64,000 bases of DNA from NCBI GenBank assembly GCA_035649575.1, contig DASRJH010000297.1, positions 25,438-89,437 on the forward strand. The letters are read 5' to 3'. This stretch comes from DASVAL01 sp035649575 (GTDB lineage: Bacteria > Planctomycetota > UBA1135 > UBA2386). Positions 1-8,617 of the stretch are shown one piece after another (position 1 is the first letter of the stretch; each line of letters begins with the position of its first letter). The notes beneath the pieces were generated by a model. It searched no databases. It worked only from the letters and a program-made list of their open reading frames with translations, and was not told the origin of the DNA. A program made the position numbers and the translations under genes.

Positions 1-1075
1 CGATGGCCGTCGCAGCGAGGACCTCGTTCTCGAAGTTCACCTTCGCGACGCCGTCCTTCACGAACTCGCCGAGAAAGGCCAGCACGTTGCGCGAATACAT
101 GCGCGACGCGTCGGCGGCCTTGTGCGCCGGCAGGTTCACGTCGCCGACGATCATGACGCCGTCGACGACCTTGCGCTGGCCCGGCACGGTGCCTTCGACG
201 TTGCCACCCTGTCCGGCCGCGAGGTCGACGACGACCGAGCCCGGCCTCATCGCCTTCCGCATCGCCGCGGTCACGAGAACGGGCGCCCGCTTGCCGGGCA
301 CGAGCGCGGTCGTGATGAGCACGTCGGCCTGGCTGATGTGCTTCGTGAGGATCTCGCGCTGCTTCTGCAGGAACTCGGCGGTCGTCTCCTTTGCGTAGCC
401 GCCCTTCGTCTCCGCATCGGGCGGTGCGCCCGTGTCGACGAACTTGGCGCCGAGCGACTCGACCTGTTCCTTCACGGCGGCACGGATGTCGTTCGCTTCG
501 ACGACCGCGCCGAGCCGGCGCGCGGTCGAGATCGCCTGGAGACCGGCGACGCCCGCACCAAGCACGAGCACGCGCGCAGGTGCGAGCGTGCCTGCCGCCG
601 TCATCATGAGCGGGAACATCTTGGGCAGGTGGACCGCCGCGAGCATCACGGCCTGGTAGCCGCTGCACGTCGCTTGGGAACTGAGGATGTCCATCTTCTG
701 CGCGCGCGAGATGCGCGGCACGAACTCGAGGCCCATCGCGGTCACCTTCGCGTCGCGAAGCGCTTCGACGGCCGGCAGCTGCGTGCCTTTCGTCAGCGTG
801 CAGACGAGCACGGAACCGGGCTTCTGCGCGCTGGCCTGCTCGTGCGTCGGCGACTGGATGCCGAGCACGATGTCGGCGGTGGTGCGAGCTGCTGCATCGA
901 CGAGCGCGGCACCCGCGGTCTCGTACTCGGCGTCCGTGAACCCGGCGTCGACACCTGCACCGCGCTCGACCTGGACTTGCAGGCCGAGCTTCTGCAGGCC
1001 CTTCAGGGTCTCGGGCACGATCGCGACACGCGTCTCGCCGGTTTCGGTTTCCTTGGGAACGAAGATCACAACCAT
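1..1075 (-). CDS. pntA: NAD(P) transhydrogenase subunit alpha, part 1 (3' end outside window)
   Basis: Reading the minus strand from the ATG at 1075 gives at least 358 residues open to the window edge. The N-terminus VPKETETGETRVAIVPETL is the alanine dehydrogenase/PNT N-domain signature. GAGVAGLQA at about residues 173-181 is the Rossmann NAD-binding loop. Family knowledge: this is the soluble NAD(H)-binding domain I of proton-translocating transhydrogenase, which transfers hydride between NADH and NADP+. The visible length fits the split form, in which the membrane part of alpha is a separate gene; that partner would lie beyond base 1. The divergent start of pyrF is 87 bp away. Confidence 0.93.
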   Translation of the reverse strand, partial: MVVIFVPKETETGETRVAIVPETLKGLQKLGLQVQVERGAGVDAGFTDAEYETAGAALVDAAARTTADIVLGIQSPTHEQASAQKPGSVLVCTLTKGTQLPAVEALRDAKVTAMGLEFVPRISRAQKMDILSSQATCSGYQAVMLAAVHLPKMFPLMMTAAGTLAPARVLVLGAGVAGLQAISTARRLGAVVEANDIRAAVKEQVESLGAKFVDTGAPPDAETKGGYAKETTAEFLQKQREILTKHISQADVLITTALVPGKRAPVLVTAAMRKAMRPGSVVVDLAAGQGGNVEGTVPGQRKVVDGVMIVGDVNLPAHKAADASRMYSRNVLAFLGEFVKDGVAKVNFENEVLAATAI

Positions 1076-1162
1076 CGGAGTCTGCCTCGCCTCGGGTTGG
1101 CGAAAGAGAATCAGAAGAGTGCATCTCGCGCCACCGTGAATCGGAGCTAGGCTCTTCGCCCG

Positions 1163-2044
1163 ATGCATTTCGTCGCCCAGCTCGCGAAGCGTGTGCTCGG
1201 GGGTCAGGCGCCCGTGGTGATCGGGCTCGATCCGCGGCTCGAGGCGCTGCCCGACCGCGTGTTGCCGGGCGGCCGGCCCGTCGACCGCATCGTGGCGTTC
1301 TACCGGCAGGCGCTGCCGGTCCTGTCCCGCCACACGCCGTGTGTGAAGCCGAACATCGCGTTCTTCGAATGCCACGGCACTCCGGGCTACGGCGCCTACG
1401 AACGGACCTGCGCGCTGGCCAAGGCTTCGGGCCTGCTCGTGCTCGGCGACATCAAGCGCGGCGACATCGGCAGCACGGCCGAGGCCTACGCGGAGGGTCA
1501 CTTCCGCTTCGCGGATGCGGTCACGCTGCACCCCTACCTCGGCCTCGACTCCATCCAGCCCTTCCTCTCTGCCTGCCACCCCGACCGGGGCGGCAAGGCC
1601 GTGTTCGTGCTCGTGCGCACGAGCAACCCGGGCGCCCGCGACTTCCAGGACCTGCGGGTCGGCACGGAGCCCCTCAGCGACGTCGTCGCGCGCGCCGTGA
1701 CGCGCTGGGCCGCGGACCTGCCGCGGGCCGAGGGTTATGCATCGATCGGCGCCGTGGTCGGCGCCACCTGGCCGAACGAACTGGCGCGGCTGCGGTCGCT
1801 GCTGCCCCACAGCTGGCTGCTGCTGCCCGGCGTCGGCGCGCAGGGGGGCAAAGTCGCCGATCTCGCCGCCGCGTTCGACCAGCGCGGCCTCGGCGCCCTC
1901 GTGAACCAGAGCCGCGGCGTCATGCAGTGCTTTGCGCCGTCTGCCGCCGATTGGCTCGACCGCATCGAGGCGGCCGCGAAGACCTTTGCCGACGAATGTC
2001 GCAGCGTCGCGGTGTTGCAGTCCCGCAAGCAGGCCAACTCGTGA
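1163..2044 (+). CDS. pyrF: Orotidine 5'-phosphate decarboxylase
   Basis: The 293-residue product decarboxylates OMP to UMP, the last step of de novo pyrimidine synthesis. The catalytic motif DIKRGDIGSTAEAYA lies at residues 96-110, with the Lys-Asp pair. VIGLDPRLEALP near residue 20 is the phosphate/substrate-binding start. The length and the inserted segments match the long (type 2) PyrF subfamily, not the roughly 230-residue E. coli form. Its stop overlaps the bshC GTG by 4 bases. The other pyrimidine gene in the window, pyrE, is far away at 48933. Confidence 0.95.
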   Translation: MHFVAQLAKRVLGGQAPVVIGLDPRLEALPDRVLPGGRPVDRIVAFYRQALPVLSRHTPCVKPNIAFFECHGTPGYGAYERTCALAKASGLLVLGDIKRGDIGSTAEAYAEGHFRFADAVTLHPYLGLDSIQPFLSACHPDRGGKAVFVLVRTSNPGARDFQDLRVGTEPLSDVVARAVTRWAADLPRAEGYASIGAVVGATWPNELARLRSLLPHSWLLLPGVGAQGGKVADLAAAFDQRGLGALVNQSRGVMQCFAPSAADWLDRIEAAAKTFADECRSVAVLQSRKQANS

Positions 2045-3597
2045 CTTCTGCGCTGCGCCACATCTCGTTCCGGCGGCTCGGCACGTCCGACGTCCACCAG
2101 CGGTTCCTCGAGGACGACCGCGACCTCAGCCACTTCCTCGGCATGCGCGCGCGTTCCGTCGCCGAGCTGTTGCGCCGCGCGCCGACCGGTGCGGCCCGTC
2201 TGCTGCCGCGCGAGATCCTCGTCAAGTCGCTGCACGCCTACGCCGAGCGCCACCATGCGCCGCCTGAAGTGCTCGCCAATGCCGAGGCGTTGCTCGATCC
2301 CAACGTGCACATCGTCGTGACGGGACAACAGCCGGGCCTGCTCGGTGGTCCGCTGTTCACGTTCCACAAGGTCGCGACGGCGATCCGGCTCAGCCGGGAC
2401 ATCAACGCCGAACCCGGTGGTCCGCGCGTCGTGCCGCTGTTCTGGAACCACAGCGACGACCACGACCTCGACGAAGCGAACCGTCTGTTCATGGTCAACC
2501 AGGCCCAGGAGCTGCAGCGGTTCCGCCTCGACCTGCAGCGGACCAACGAACCGCTGCGCACGATCGAAGTCGGGCGCGATGTCGAGAAGCTGCTCGCGGA
2601 GATCGATCCGCTGTTGCCACAGAGCGAGCACCGCCGCTGGATCCTCTCGGTCTGCAAACCGCGCCAGCCGGGCGAGACGCTCGGCGAGCAGATGGCGCGT
2701 CTTTTGTTCGAGACCTTCGGCCGGCACGGGTTGCTCGTGATCGAGCCGCGCGACCTGCCGACCGAGGCATTCGACCCGTTGTTGCGCTGGTGGGGCAAGT
2801 CGAACGAAGTGCGCGAGAAGGTCCGTCAGACCGCCGAAGAGCTCGCCGACGTCGGCGTCGACGTCACGCTCGATCCGGGGGCGACGATGATGTTCGACCT
2901 GGCCAGCGGCCATCGCGAGCCGCTCGCCGACGGCGAAACCGCCGGCCGTGCGCAGGACCTGAGCCCCGGCGTCTTGCTGCGTCCGCTGTGGCAGGACGCG
3001 TGCATGCCGACGATCGCGTTCGTCGTCGGTCCCGGTGAGCTGGCCTACCTCTGTTGCGTGGCCCCGCTCTATCGCCTGCTCGGCGTGCCGCAACCCGTGT
3101 TCGTGCCGCGCGCCTCGATGACGCTCGTCGAGCCGTCGATGCAGCGACTGCTGACGCGCTTCTCGCTCGACCTGCCCGACCTCGACCAGTCGCCCGAGAA
3201 GCTCGCCGAGCGGCTGCTGCAGAGCAGCGACGGCAGCGACGTCGAAGACGCGCTCGACGGTCTGAAGGCGCGGTTGCGCAAGGACCTCGACGAGATCGGC
3301 CCGCGGCTCGGCGCGCTCGACGCTTCGATGATGGGCGCGCTCGACCGTGCGCGCACGAAGACGACCGAGGAGATCGATCGCCTGCTGCAGAAGGTGCGCA
3401 ACTCGCGCCAGAACCGCGAGGGCACAGGCATCAAGCAGCTGCGGCGGCTCTGCAGCACGCTGCGGCCGCGCAGCCGCGTCCAGGAGCGTGTGCTCGGTCC
3501 GCTCGCCTACCTGAACGCATACGGACCCGGGCTCGCCGACGTGCTGATCGACGCGGCCGACCCCTTCCGCATCGAGCACGCGGTGCTCGAACTCTGA
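2041..3597 (+). CDS. bshC: Bacillithiol biosynthesis cysteine-adding enzyme BshC
   Basis: The 518-residue product matches BshC, which ligates cysteine to GlcN-malate as the last bacillithiol step. VTGQQPGLLGGPLFTFHK at about residues 93-110 is the hallmark. A Lys/Arg/Glu-rich coiled-coil stretch near residues 400-460 matches the coiled coil known in BshC structures. The frame stays open far upstream through pyrF, but homology begins at the GTG at 2041, which shares GTGA with the pyrF stop. bshB1 follows 7 bp after the stop, so all the late steps are adjacent. Confidence 0.93.
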   Translation: MTSALRHISFRRLGTSDVHQRFLEDDRDLSHFLGMRARSVAELLRRAPTGAARLLPREILVKSLHAYAERHHAPPEVLANAEALLDPNVHIVVTGQQPGLLGGPLFTFHKVATAIRLSRDINAEPGGPRVVPLFWNHSDDHDLDEANRLFMVNQAQELQRFRLDLQRTNEPLRTIEVGRDVEKLLAEIDPLLPQSEHRRWILSVCKPRQPGETLGEQMARLLFETFGRHGLLVIEPRDLPTEAFDPLLRWWGKSNEVREKVRQTAEELADVGVDVTLDPGATMMFDLASGHREPLADGETAGRAQDLSPGVLLRPLWQDACMPTIAFVVGPGELAYLCCVAPLYRLLGVPQPVFVPRASMTLVEPSMQRLLTRFSLDLPDLDQSPEKLAERLLQSSDGSDVEDALDGLKARLRKDLDEIGPRLGALDASMMGALDRARTKTTEEIDRLLQKVRNSRQNREGTGIKQLRRLCSTLRPRSRVQERVLGPLAYLNAYGPGLADVLIDAADPFRIEHAVLEL

Positions 3598-3604
3598 GCC
3601 GGCC

Positions 3605-4324
3605 ATGGCCAATCCGCCCACACTGCAGCCCTGTGACGTCCTGGCCTTCGGGCCGCACCCCGACGACATCGAGATCGCCGCGGCGGGCACGCTGCTGATG
3701 TCGATCGCCAGCAAGCAGTCGGTTTCGCTCGTCGACCTCACGCGCGGCGAGAAGGGTTCGCGCGGCACCGTCAACGACCGCGATGCGGAGGCAGCCGCCG
3801 CAGCGAAGAAGCTCGGCGTCGTGGAACGCGTGAACCTCGGCCTGCCCGACGCGGGCATCCTCGTCGGCGACCACGTCACGAACCTGCTCGTCGCGGTGTT
3901 GCGCAGTGCACGACCAACACTGCTGCTGGCGCCGCATGTGCGCGACGTGCACCCCGACCACACGGCCACGGCCCAGCTCGCCGAGCGCGCATTCTTCCTC
4001 GCGGGACTGCGCAACCACGAACCGCAGCTCGGCGCGCCGCATCGCCCGCGCCTCTTCCTGCGGTATCCGGGAAACCACCCGATCGAGCCGAGCCTCGTCG
4101 TGGACATCAGCGCCGTCGCGAGCGCGAAGGCCGACGTGGTGCGCTGCTACCGTTCGCAGTTGAGTCCGTCCGACCGCGCTCACTTCGTGCAGGGCCTCGA
4201 CCTGCTCGAACGGGCCGAAGTGCGCGACCGTTTCCACGGCGCCCGGATCGGCGTACGCGCGGCCGAAGCGTTCTGGCACGACGGGCCGCTGCCCGTGCGC
4301 GATCTGCGGCTGCTGCTCGGTTGA
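3605..4324 (+). CDS. bshB1: Bacillithiol biosynthesis deacetylase BshB1
   Basis: This 239-residue LmbE/PIG-L family protein deacetylates GlcNAc-malate, the second bacillithiol step. AFGPHPDDIEI at residues 14-24 contains the zinc-binding HPDD, and HPDH at residues 116-119 supplies the second metal motif. DLTRGEKGSRG (residues 44-54) and the following basic region are typical of the BshB1 branch. It sits directly between bshC and a parA gene, with bshA about 1.7 kb downstream, which supports BshB1 over other LmbE deacetylases. Confidence 0.92.
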   Translation: MANPPTLQPCDVLAFGPHPDDIEIAAAGTLLMSIASKQSVSLVDLTRGEKGSRGTVNDRDAEAAAAAKKLGVVERVNLGLPDAGILVGDHVTNLLVAVLRSARPTLLLAPHVRDVHPDHTATAQLAERAFFLAGLRNHEPQLGAPHRPRLFLRYPGNHPIEPSLVVDISAVASAKADVVRCYRSQLSPSDRAHFVQGLDLLERAEVRDRFHGARIGVRAAEAFWHDGPLPVRDLRLLLG

Positions 4325-4381
4325 GGCTCCGGGCGGATTCGCGGCAGAAATGCGCGCCCGACTCATCTACGCTAACGGTCC

Positions 4382-5257
4382 ATGAAGCGCATCGCGGTCA
4401 TCAACCAGAAGGGCGGCGTCGGCAAGACCACGACCACGGTCAACCTGGGCGCGGCGCTGGCACAGCAGGGCTTTCGCGTGCTGCTGCTCGACATGGACCC
4501 GCAGGCCAACCTGACGGTTCACGTCGACAAACGGCCCGACCTCGAAGGCAACACGATGACGAACCTGTTCGTCGAGGACAGGGCCCTCGAGAACCTCGTG
4601 CAGACGACCGCGTCGCCGAACCTGTGCGTGGTACCGAGCGACACGTCGCTGGCCGGCGTCGAGCAGGTGCTCGCCAATCGCATCGGCCGCGAGACGATCC
4701 TGCGCGAGGCGATCGCGGCGTTCGCCGGCGCGTCCTCGTTCGACTTCGCTCTGTTCGACTGCCCGCCGTCGCTCGGCGTGCTGAGTGCCAACGCGCTCGT
4801 CGCCGCCGATTTCGTCGTGATCCCGATGCAGGCCGAGTATCTGGCCTTGCAGGGCATGGCGAAGCTGCTCGAGGTCGTGCAGCTCGTGCAGAAGCGGCTC
4901 AACCCCGCGCTCGAGATCGCGTGCGTGGTGCCGTGCATGGTCGACGCGCGCACGAACCTGAGCACCGAGGTGTTGCGCGAGATCGACGCGCACTTCGGGC
5001 CGCTGCTGGCGAAGACACGCATCCGCAACAACGTGAAGCTCGCCGAGGCACCGAGCTTCGGCCGCACGATCTTCGAACACGCTCCGGAGAGCAACGGCGC
5101 GCGCGACTACCAGATGTTCGCTGCCGAGTTCCTCGCGATGATCGGTGCCGGCGCGGGCAGCTCCGACGGCACCCAGGCCGCGGCAACGAACGGCGACGGC
5201 ATCGCCGGCGATGGCGAAGCCCCGCCGCCGCTGGCCGCCGACGCTGGCAGCTCGTAG
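4382..5257 (+). CDS. ParA/Soj-type ATPase
   Basis: The 291-residue product has the deviant Walker A motif KGGVGKTTT at residues 10-18, the Walker B-like LFDCPPSLG, and the MQAEYLALQG segment of Soj/ParA proteins. The family forms ATP-dependent dimers on DNA and positions chromosomes, plasmids or protein complexes. The last 30 residues are a low-complexity Ala/Gly/Asp/Ser tail. No parB gene or recognisable parS follows; instead a degenerate GHKL-like gene is next. It is about 3.4 kb from dnaA, where many bacteria keep parAB, so a segregation role is plausible but unproven. Confidence 0.85.
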   Translation: MKRIAVINQKGGVGKTTTTVNLGAALAQQGFRVLLLDMDPQANLTVHVDKRPDLEGNTMTNLFVEDRALENLVQTTASPNLCVVPSDTSLAGVEQVLANRIGRETILREAIAAFAGASSFDFALFDCPPSLGVLSANALVAADFVVIPMQAEYLALQGMAKLLEVVQLVQKRLNPALEIACVVPCMVDARTNLSTEVLREIDAHFGPLLAKTRIRNNVKLAEAPSFGRTIFEHAPESNGARDYQMFAAEFLAMIGAGAGSSDGTQAAATNGDGIAGDGEAPPPLAADAGSS

Positions 5258-5347
5258 TTCCCATCGCCGCGGGGCGCGTCTCGAACAGGGACCAAGCCCG
5301 GCGGTTGCTGGCGCAGCTCACCGCACGTCCGGTCGATAGCCACTCGG

Positions 5348-5959
5348 ATGCGCAAGCGCCGGCCGGACCTGGAACACCTCACGTCCCTGCTGCGCCAATG
5401 TCTCGTTCGCATCGACGAGCAGGCGCAGCTCGTGCAGCGCCTCAACGGCAGGGTGACCGACTCGATGGCCTCGTTCCTGTTCGAGGACGAAGACACGAGG
5501 CTGCAGAGTCTGCTCGAGTCCTTGCTCGAGTCGTCGGCTCCGGCCAACCACGCCGATCTGAACCACGTCGTCCAGCAGACCGTGCAATCGTTCCTCGGCG
5601 AGGCGACCACCTGCGTCGCGGTGCGCGAGCAGCTGGCGCCCGACCTGCCGCCGATCGGCTGCGGGCCGGTCCCGTTGGCCGGCGCGGTGCGCCGCGCGCT
5701 CGCCCTCGCGCTCGGTCCCATGGACGACGGCCGCGAGATCACCGTCACGACGCGGGCCGAAGGGGCCTCGGTCGTGTTCGAGGTCGAGCGGCACGGCAGC
5801 GGGAGCGAGTACCACCTGCAGGAACGCGTGTTGACGCTGTGCGAGTTCGTGGCCCGCTTGCACGGCCAATGCCTCATCGATTTCGACGAGCGCGGCTCGC
5901 TGGTGATCGTGTTCGACCTGCCGCGGGCACTGCCGATCGACGGGTACGGCGAGTACTGA
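5348..5959 (+). CDS. Degenerate GHKL/histidine-kinase-ATPase-like protein
   Basis: I do not recognise a named family for this 203-residue protein. The first 60 residues are helical with many Leu/Gln/Arg, like a dimerisation/HisKA helix pair. The middle has the layout of a kinase ATPase domain: PLAGAVRRALALAL resembles the N-box helix, and GREITVTTRAEGASVVFEVE resembles the strand pair after it. The expected N-box Asn, the DxGxG G1 box and the GxGLG G2 box are not visible, so ATP binding is doubtful. It lies between parA and bshA on the same strand. It could be an inactive signalling partner of the ParA protein. Confidence 0.6.
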   Translation: MRKRRPDLEHLTSLLRQCLVRIDEQAQLVQRLNGRVTDSMASFLFEDEDTRLQSLLESLLESSAPANHADLNHVVQQTVQSFLGEATTCVAVREQLAPDLPPIGCGPVPLAGAVRRALALALGPMDDGREITVTTRAEGASVVFEVERHGSGSEYHLQERVLTLCEFVARLHGQCLIDFDERGSLVIVFDLPRALPIDGYGEY

Positions 5960-5989
5960 GTGCCGGCTGCGCGGCGGTAGGATCCCGCC

Positions 5990-7093
5990 ATGCGCATCGG
6001 CATCGTCTGTTATCCGACCGTCGGGGGCAGTGGCGTCATCGCCACCGAGATGGCACACGCCCTCGCCGCGAACGGACACGAAGTCCACTTGCTGAGCTAC
6101 GAACGGCCGAACCGGCTGCGCCGCGGCACGCCGGGGCTGCGCTTCCACCAGGTCTCGGTGTCGGCCTACCCGCTGTTCCGCTACCCGCCCTACGACCTCG
6201 CGCTGGCCACGCGCATGCTCGAGGTCCGCGAAGAAGCGCACGTGGACCTCTTCCACGTGCACTACGCGATCCCGCACGCGGTCAGCGCGTTCCTCGCCCG
6301 CAGCATGTGCGGCGGCTGCTTGAAGTTCGTCACGACGCTGCACGGCACCGACATCACGGTCGTCGGCAGCGACCGGGCCTACATGCGCCCCACGCGGTTC
6401 GCTCTCGAACAGTCCGACGCCGTGACCGCCGTGAGCCGTTACCTCGCCGACGAGACGCACCTCGTGTTCGGCGTGCGCAAGGAAGTCGAGGTGATCCCCA
6501 ACTTCGTCGACGTGCAGCGGTTTCAACCGAACGGCTCGCCGCGCTGGCACCAGCGGAGCGACAGCGAGCGCATTCTCGTACACGCATCGAACTTCCGGCC
6601 CGTGAAACGTCTGTCCGACGTCGTGCGCGCGTTCGCCGCGATCCTGCGCGAGGTTCCGGCGCGCCTGATCCTGATCGGCGACGGCCCGGACCGCGAACAC
6701 GCGCTGGCCGTCGCGGCCGACCTCGGTTGCCAGCACAAGGTCGAACACCTCGGCATGCACGATCACCTCGAAGCAGTGTTGCCGCAGGCGGACCTGTTCT
6801 TGTCGGCATCCGAGACCGAGAGCTTCGGCCTGTCGATGCTCGAAGCGATGAGCTGCGGCGTGCCTTGCGTCAGCACCGCGGTCGGCGGCGTCGCCGAGGT
6901 CCTCGGCGAGACGGGGATGCTGACGCCGTTCGGCGACCCCCAGGCGATGGCGCGTGCTTCGCTGCAGCCGCTGCTCGATGGCAACCTGCACGCGGTCATG
7001 GCGAAGGCGTCGCGGGCGCGCGCCGTCGAGCTGTTCGCGATGGACTCGGTCGTGGCCAAGTACGTCGATCTCTACGAACGTGTGCTGCAGTGA
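5990..7093 (+). CDS. bshA: N-acetyl-alpha-D-glucosaminyl L-malate synthase BshA
   Basis: This 367-residue GT4 (GT-B fold) glycosyltransferase carries out the first bacillithiol step, transferring GlcNAc from UDP-GlcNAc to L-malate. GIVCYPTVGGSGVIATEMA at the N-terminus, FHVHYAIPHA near residue 85 and THGTDIT-like LHGTDITVVG near residue 117 are typical BshA segments. ETESFGLSMLEAMSCG near residue 275 is the donor-binding EX7E region. Together with bshC and bshB1 the window encodes a complete core bacillithiol pathway. The stop shares GTGA with the next gene. Confidence 0.94.
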   Translation: MRIGIVCYPTVGGSGVIATEMAHALAANGHEVHLLSYERPNRLRRGTPGLRFHQVSVSAYPLFRYPPYDLALATRMLEVREEAHVDLFHVHYAIPHAVSAFLARSMCGGCLKFVTTLHGTDITVVGSDRAYMRPTRFALEQSDAVTAVSRYLADETHLVFGVRKEVEVIPNFVDVQRFQPNGSPRWHQRSDSERILVHASNFRPVKRLSDVVRAFAAILREVPARLILIGDGPDREHALAVAADLGCQHKVEHLGMHDHLEAVLPQADLFLSASETESFGLSMLEAMSCGVPCVSTAVGGVAEVLGETGMLTPFGDPQAMARASLQPLLDGNLHAVMAKASRARAVELFAMDSVVAKYVDLYERVLQ

Positions 7094-8205
7094 AGCCAGA
7101 GGCCTTCGAGACCGTCTTCTGCGACTTCAATGCAGGCGCCCCAGCCAGCGAGGAAGTGCTGGCCGCGTTCCTCGAGGCGGAGCGGATCCATCCGGGCAAC
7201 CCTGCCAGCGTCCACGCGACCGGGCGCAAGGCGCGAGCCGGGCTCGAGGAAGCACGCGCGCGCATCGGAAGGGCACTCGGAGTCGCCGTCGCGGATGTCG
7301 TGTTCACGAGCGGCGGCACCGAGGCTGCCAACCTGGCGGTGGCGGGGCTCGGGGATCCCGCCCTGCCCGTCGTCGTCTCCGACGCCGAGCATCCTGCCGT
7401 GTTCGAGCCCGCGCTCGTTCGCGGCATGCAGACCTGGTCGGTCGACCGGGACGGCGCCGCGGTGGTGCGCGCCCCGGAAGTGCCGGTCGGGTTGCTCTGC
7501 CTCGTGCACGCCCAGAGTGAGCTCGGCACGCTGCAGCCCGTCCTCGCGGCCAAAGCACTCGGCGATCGCCTCGGCGTTCCGCTGTTCGTGGATGCAGCAC
7601 AATCGCTCGGGCGCGCGCCGCTGAGTCCCGTGCTCGCGACCGGTGCGATCGTCGCGTTGTCGCCGCACAAGTGCGGAGGCCTGCGTGGACACGGAGTCCT
7701 GCTCGGACACGATCTGCAGCGCCAACTGCGGCCGCTGCTTCGCGGTGGGGGACAGGAACTCGGCCTGCGTCCCGGGACGCAGAGCCCCGCACTCGCGCTC
7801 GCGAACGCGCTGGCGATCGAGCGCGCGGTCAGCGAGCAACCGCAGCGTGCCTTGCACATGGCAGCCGCGCGGCACGCTTTTCTCAACGGCCTGAGCGACA
7901 CGGAGCATCGTGTGTTGACGCCGCTCGCGAACAGCGTGCCGAATACCGCGATGCTCTACTTCCCCGACGTCGATGGGCGCAACCTGCTGCCAGCTCTCGA
8001 TCTGGCTGGCGTACACGCCTCGCACGGCGCCGCTTGCTCTTCGGGTGCGCCGACACCACCGCGCATTCTCGCTGCGATCGGCCTCCATGGCGCCGAACCG
8101 CGCGCGTGTGTTCGCTTCAGTTTCGGTTGGCGCGTCGCCGCGACGTCGTGGCGAGACGTCGGCGCGCGCGTCGGCGCCATCGTGAGTCGACTGAAAAAAA
8201 ACTGA
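7090..8205 (+). CDS. Cysteine desulfurase (NifS/IscS-like class V aminotransferase)
   Basis: The 371-residue PLP enzyme converts cysteine to alanine and a protein-bound persulfide. SPHKCGG near residue 195 holds the PLP lysine. ACSSGAPTPP near residue 314 holds the catalytic cysteine in a class I (IscS/NifS) loop. SGGTEAANLAV near residue 77 is the cofactor phosphate region. The frame is open far upstream, but the GTG at 7090 overlaps the bshA stop and begins the homology. No iscU or sufBCD is adjacent. Coupling to bshA may link persulfide chemistry with low-molecular-weight thiol supply; this is inference. Confidence 0.88.
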   Translation: MKPEAFETVFCDFNAGAPASEEVLAAFLEAERIHPGNPASVHATGRKARAGLEEARARIGRALGVAVADVVFTSGGTEAANLAVAGLGDPALPVVVSDAEHPAVFEPALVRGMQTWSVDRDGAAVVRAPEVPVGLLCLVHAQSELGTLQPVLAAKALGDRLGVPLFVDAAQSLGRAPLSPVLATGAIVALSPHKCGGLRGHGVLLGHDLQRQLRPLLRGGGQELGLRPGTQSPALALANALAIERAVSEQPQRALHMAAARHAFLNGLSDTEHRVLTPLANSVPNTAMLYFPDVDGRNLLPALDLAGVHASHGAACSSGAPTPPRILAAIGLHGAEPRACVRFSFGWRVAATSWRDVGARVGAIVSRLKKN

Positions 8206-8215
8206 TCAGAGCGCT

Positions 8216-8233
8216 GCGTCGCCTTCGCGACGC
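8216..8233 (+). terminator. Hairpin downstream of the cysteine desulfurase gene
   Basis: A perfect 7-bp inverted repeat, GCGTCGC and GCGACGC, flanks a CTTC loop 10 bases after the stop codon. The position suits a transcription terminator, but no T-tract follows, so it may only stabilise the 3' end. Confidence 0.4.
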
Positions 8234-8291
8234 GTAGTGCGTTCCAAGTGGTTGCTGCTCGTGCGCGAGCGAACTGCGACTGCGCGGCACA

Positions 8292-8300
8292 TGTGTACAA
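8292..8300 (-). promoter_or_regulatory. Candidate DnaA box
   Basis: On the minus strand this reads TTGTACACA, one base from TTGTCCACA, the form favoured in high-GC genomes. A single weak box is not proof of function, but its place in the dnaA leader is suggestive. Confidence 0.4.
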
Positions 8301-8509
8301 GTGATGAAGTCGGAGTCAAAGTTCCTGCGCGTGCTCTTGCAAGACTGCAATCGACCGGTAAGAGATGTCGATCAGCAGTCGAGGAGCGCGACTCGGATTG
8401 CCTCACCGCGTCCCCTCCCCCGACGGCTCAGCACCACTCGTTCGTCCAGTCTTGCTCGCAGCCAGCCAGCCGCGCTTCGATGGCGCGCTATGCATGGGCA
8501 CGTGGGATC

Positions 8510-8518
8510 GTGTCCACG
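8510..8518 (+). promoter_or_regulatory. Weak candidate DnaA box
   Basis: GTGTCCACG keeps the TGTCCAC core of the DnaA box but differs at both outer positions. It is about 100 bp upstream of the dnaA start. Confidence 0.25.
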
Positions 8519-8539
8519 AGCCTGCCCAGTTTCTTCAGG

Positions 8540-8569
8540 TTGACTCTCGGTTGAACGCCACCCGCTACT
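8540..8569 (+). promoter_or_regulatory. Possible sigma70-type promoter of dnaA
   Basis: TTGACT (8540-8545) lies 18 bases before GCTACT (8564-8569), about 49 bp upstream of the dnaA ATG. The -35 is good and the -10 is weak (three of six). This is only a pattern match. Confidence 0.3.
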
Positions 8570-8617
8570 TCGCCACCGGTCTGTACTCGGTCGGCATCCA
8601 GACAACAAATCACTCCC

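Larger units (their letters stand above)
8206..8617. other. 412-bp dnaA upstream region without a convincing gene
   Basis: Open frames here give compositionally odd translations with no recognisable domain, so I call no gene. The stretch holds a hairpin at 8216-8233, two DnaA-box-like nonamers and a possible dnaA promoter, each listed separately. It could be part of oriC or the dnaA control region. Confidence 0.6.

Noticed and set aside
4321..7089. Very long frame running through parA and bshA into the desulfurase
   Set aside because: High GC keeps alternative frames open; parA and bshA in the other frames have clear homology, so only 7090-8205 of this frame is coding.
8237..8554. Open frame of 105 codons in the dnaA leader
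   Set aside because: The translation has no domain, poor codon bias and overlaps other random frames; the stretch looks regulatory.
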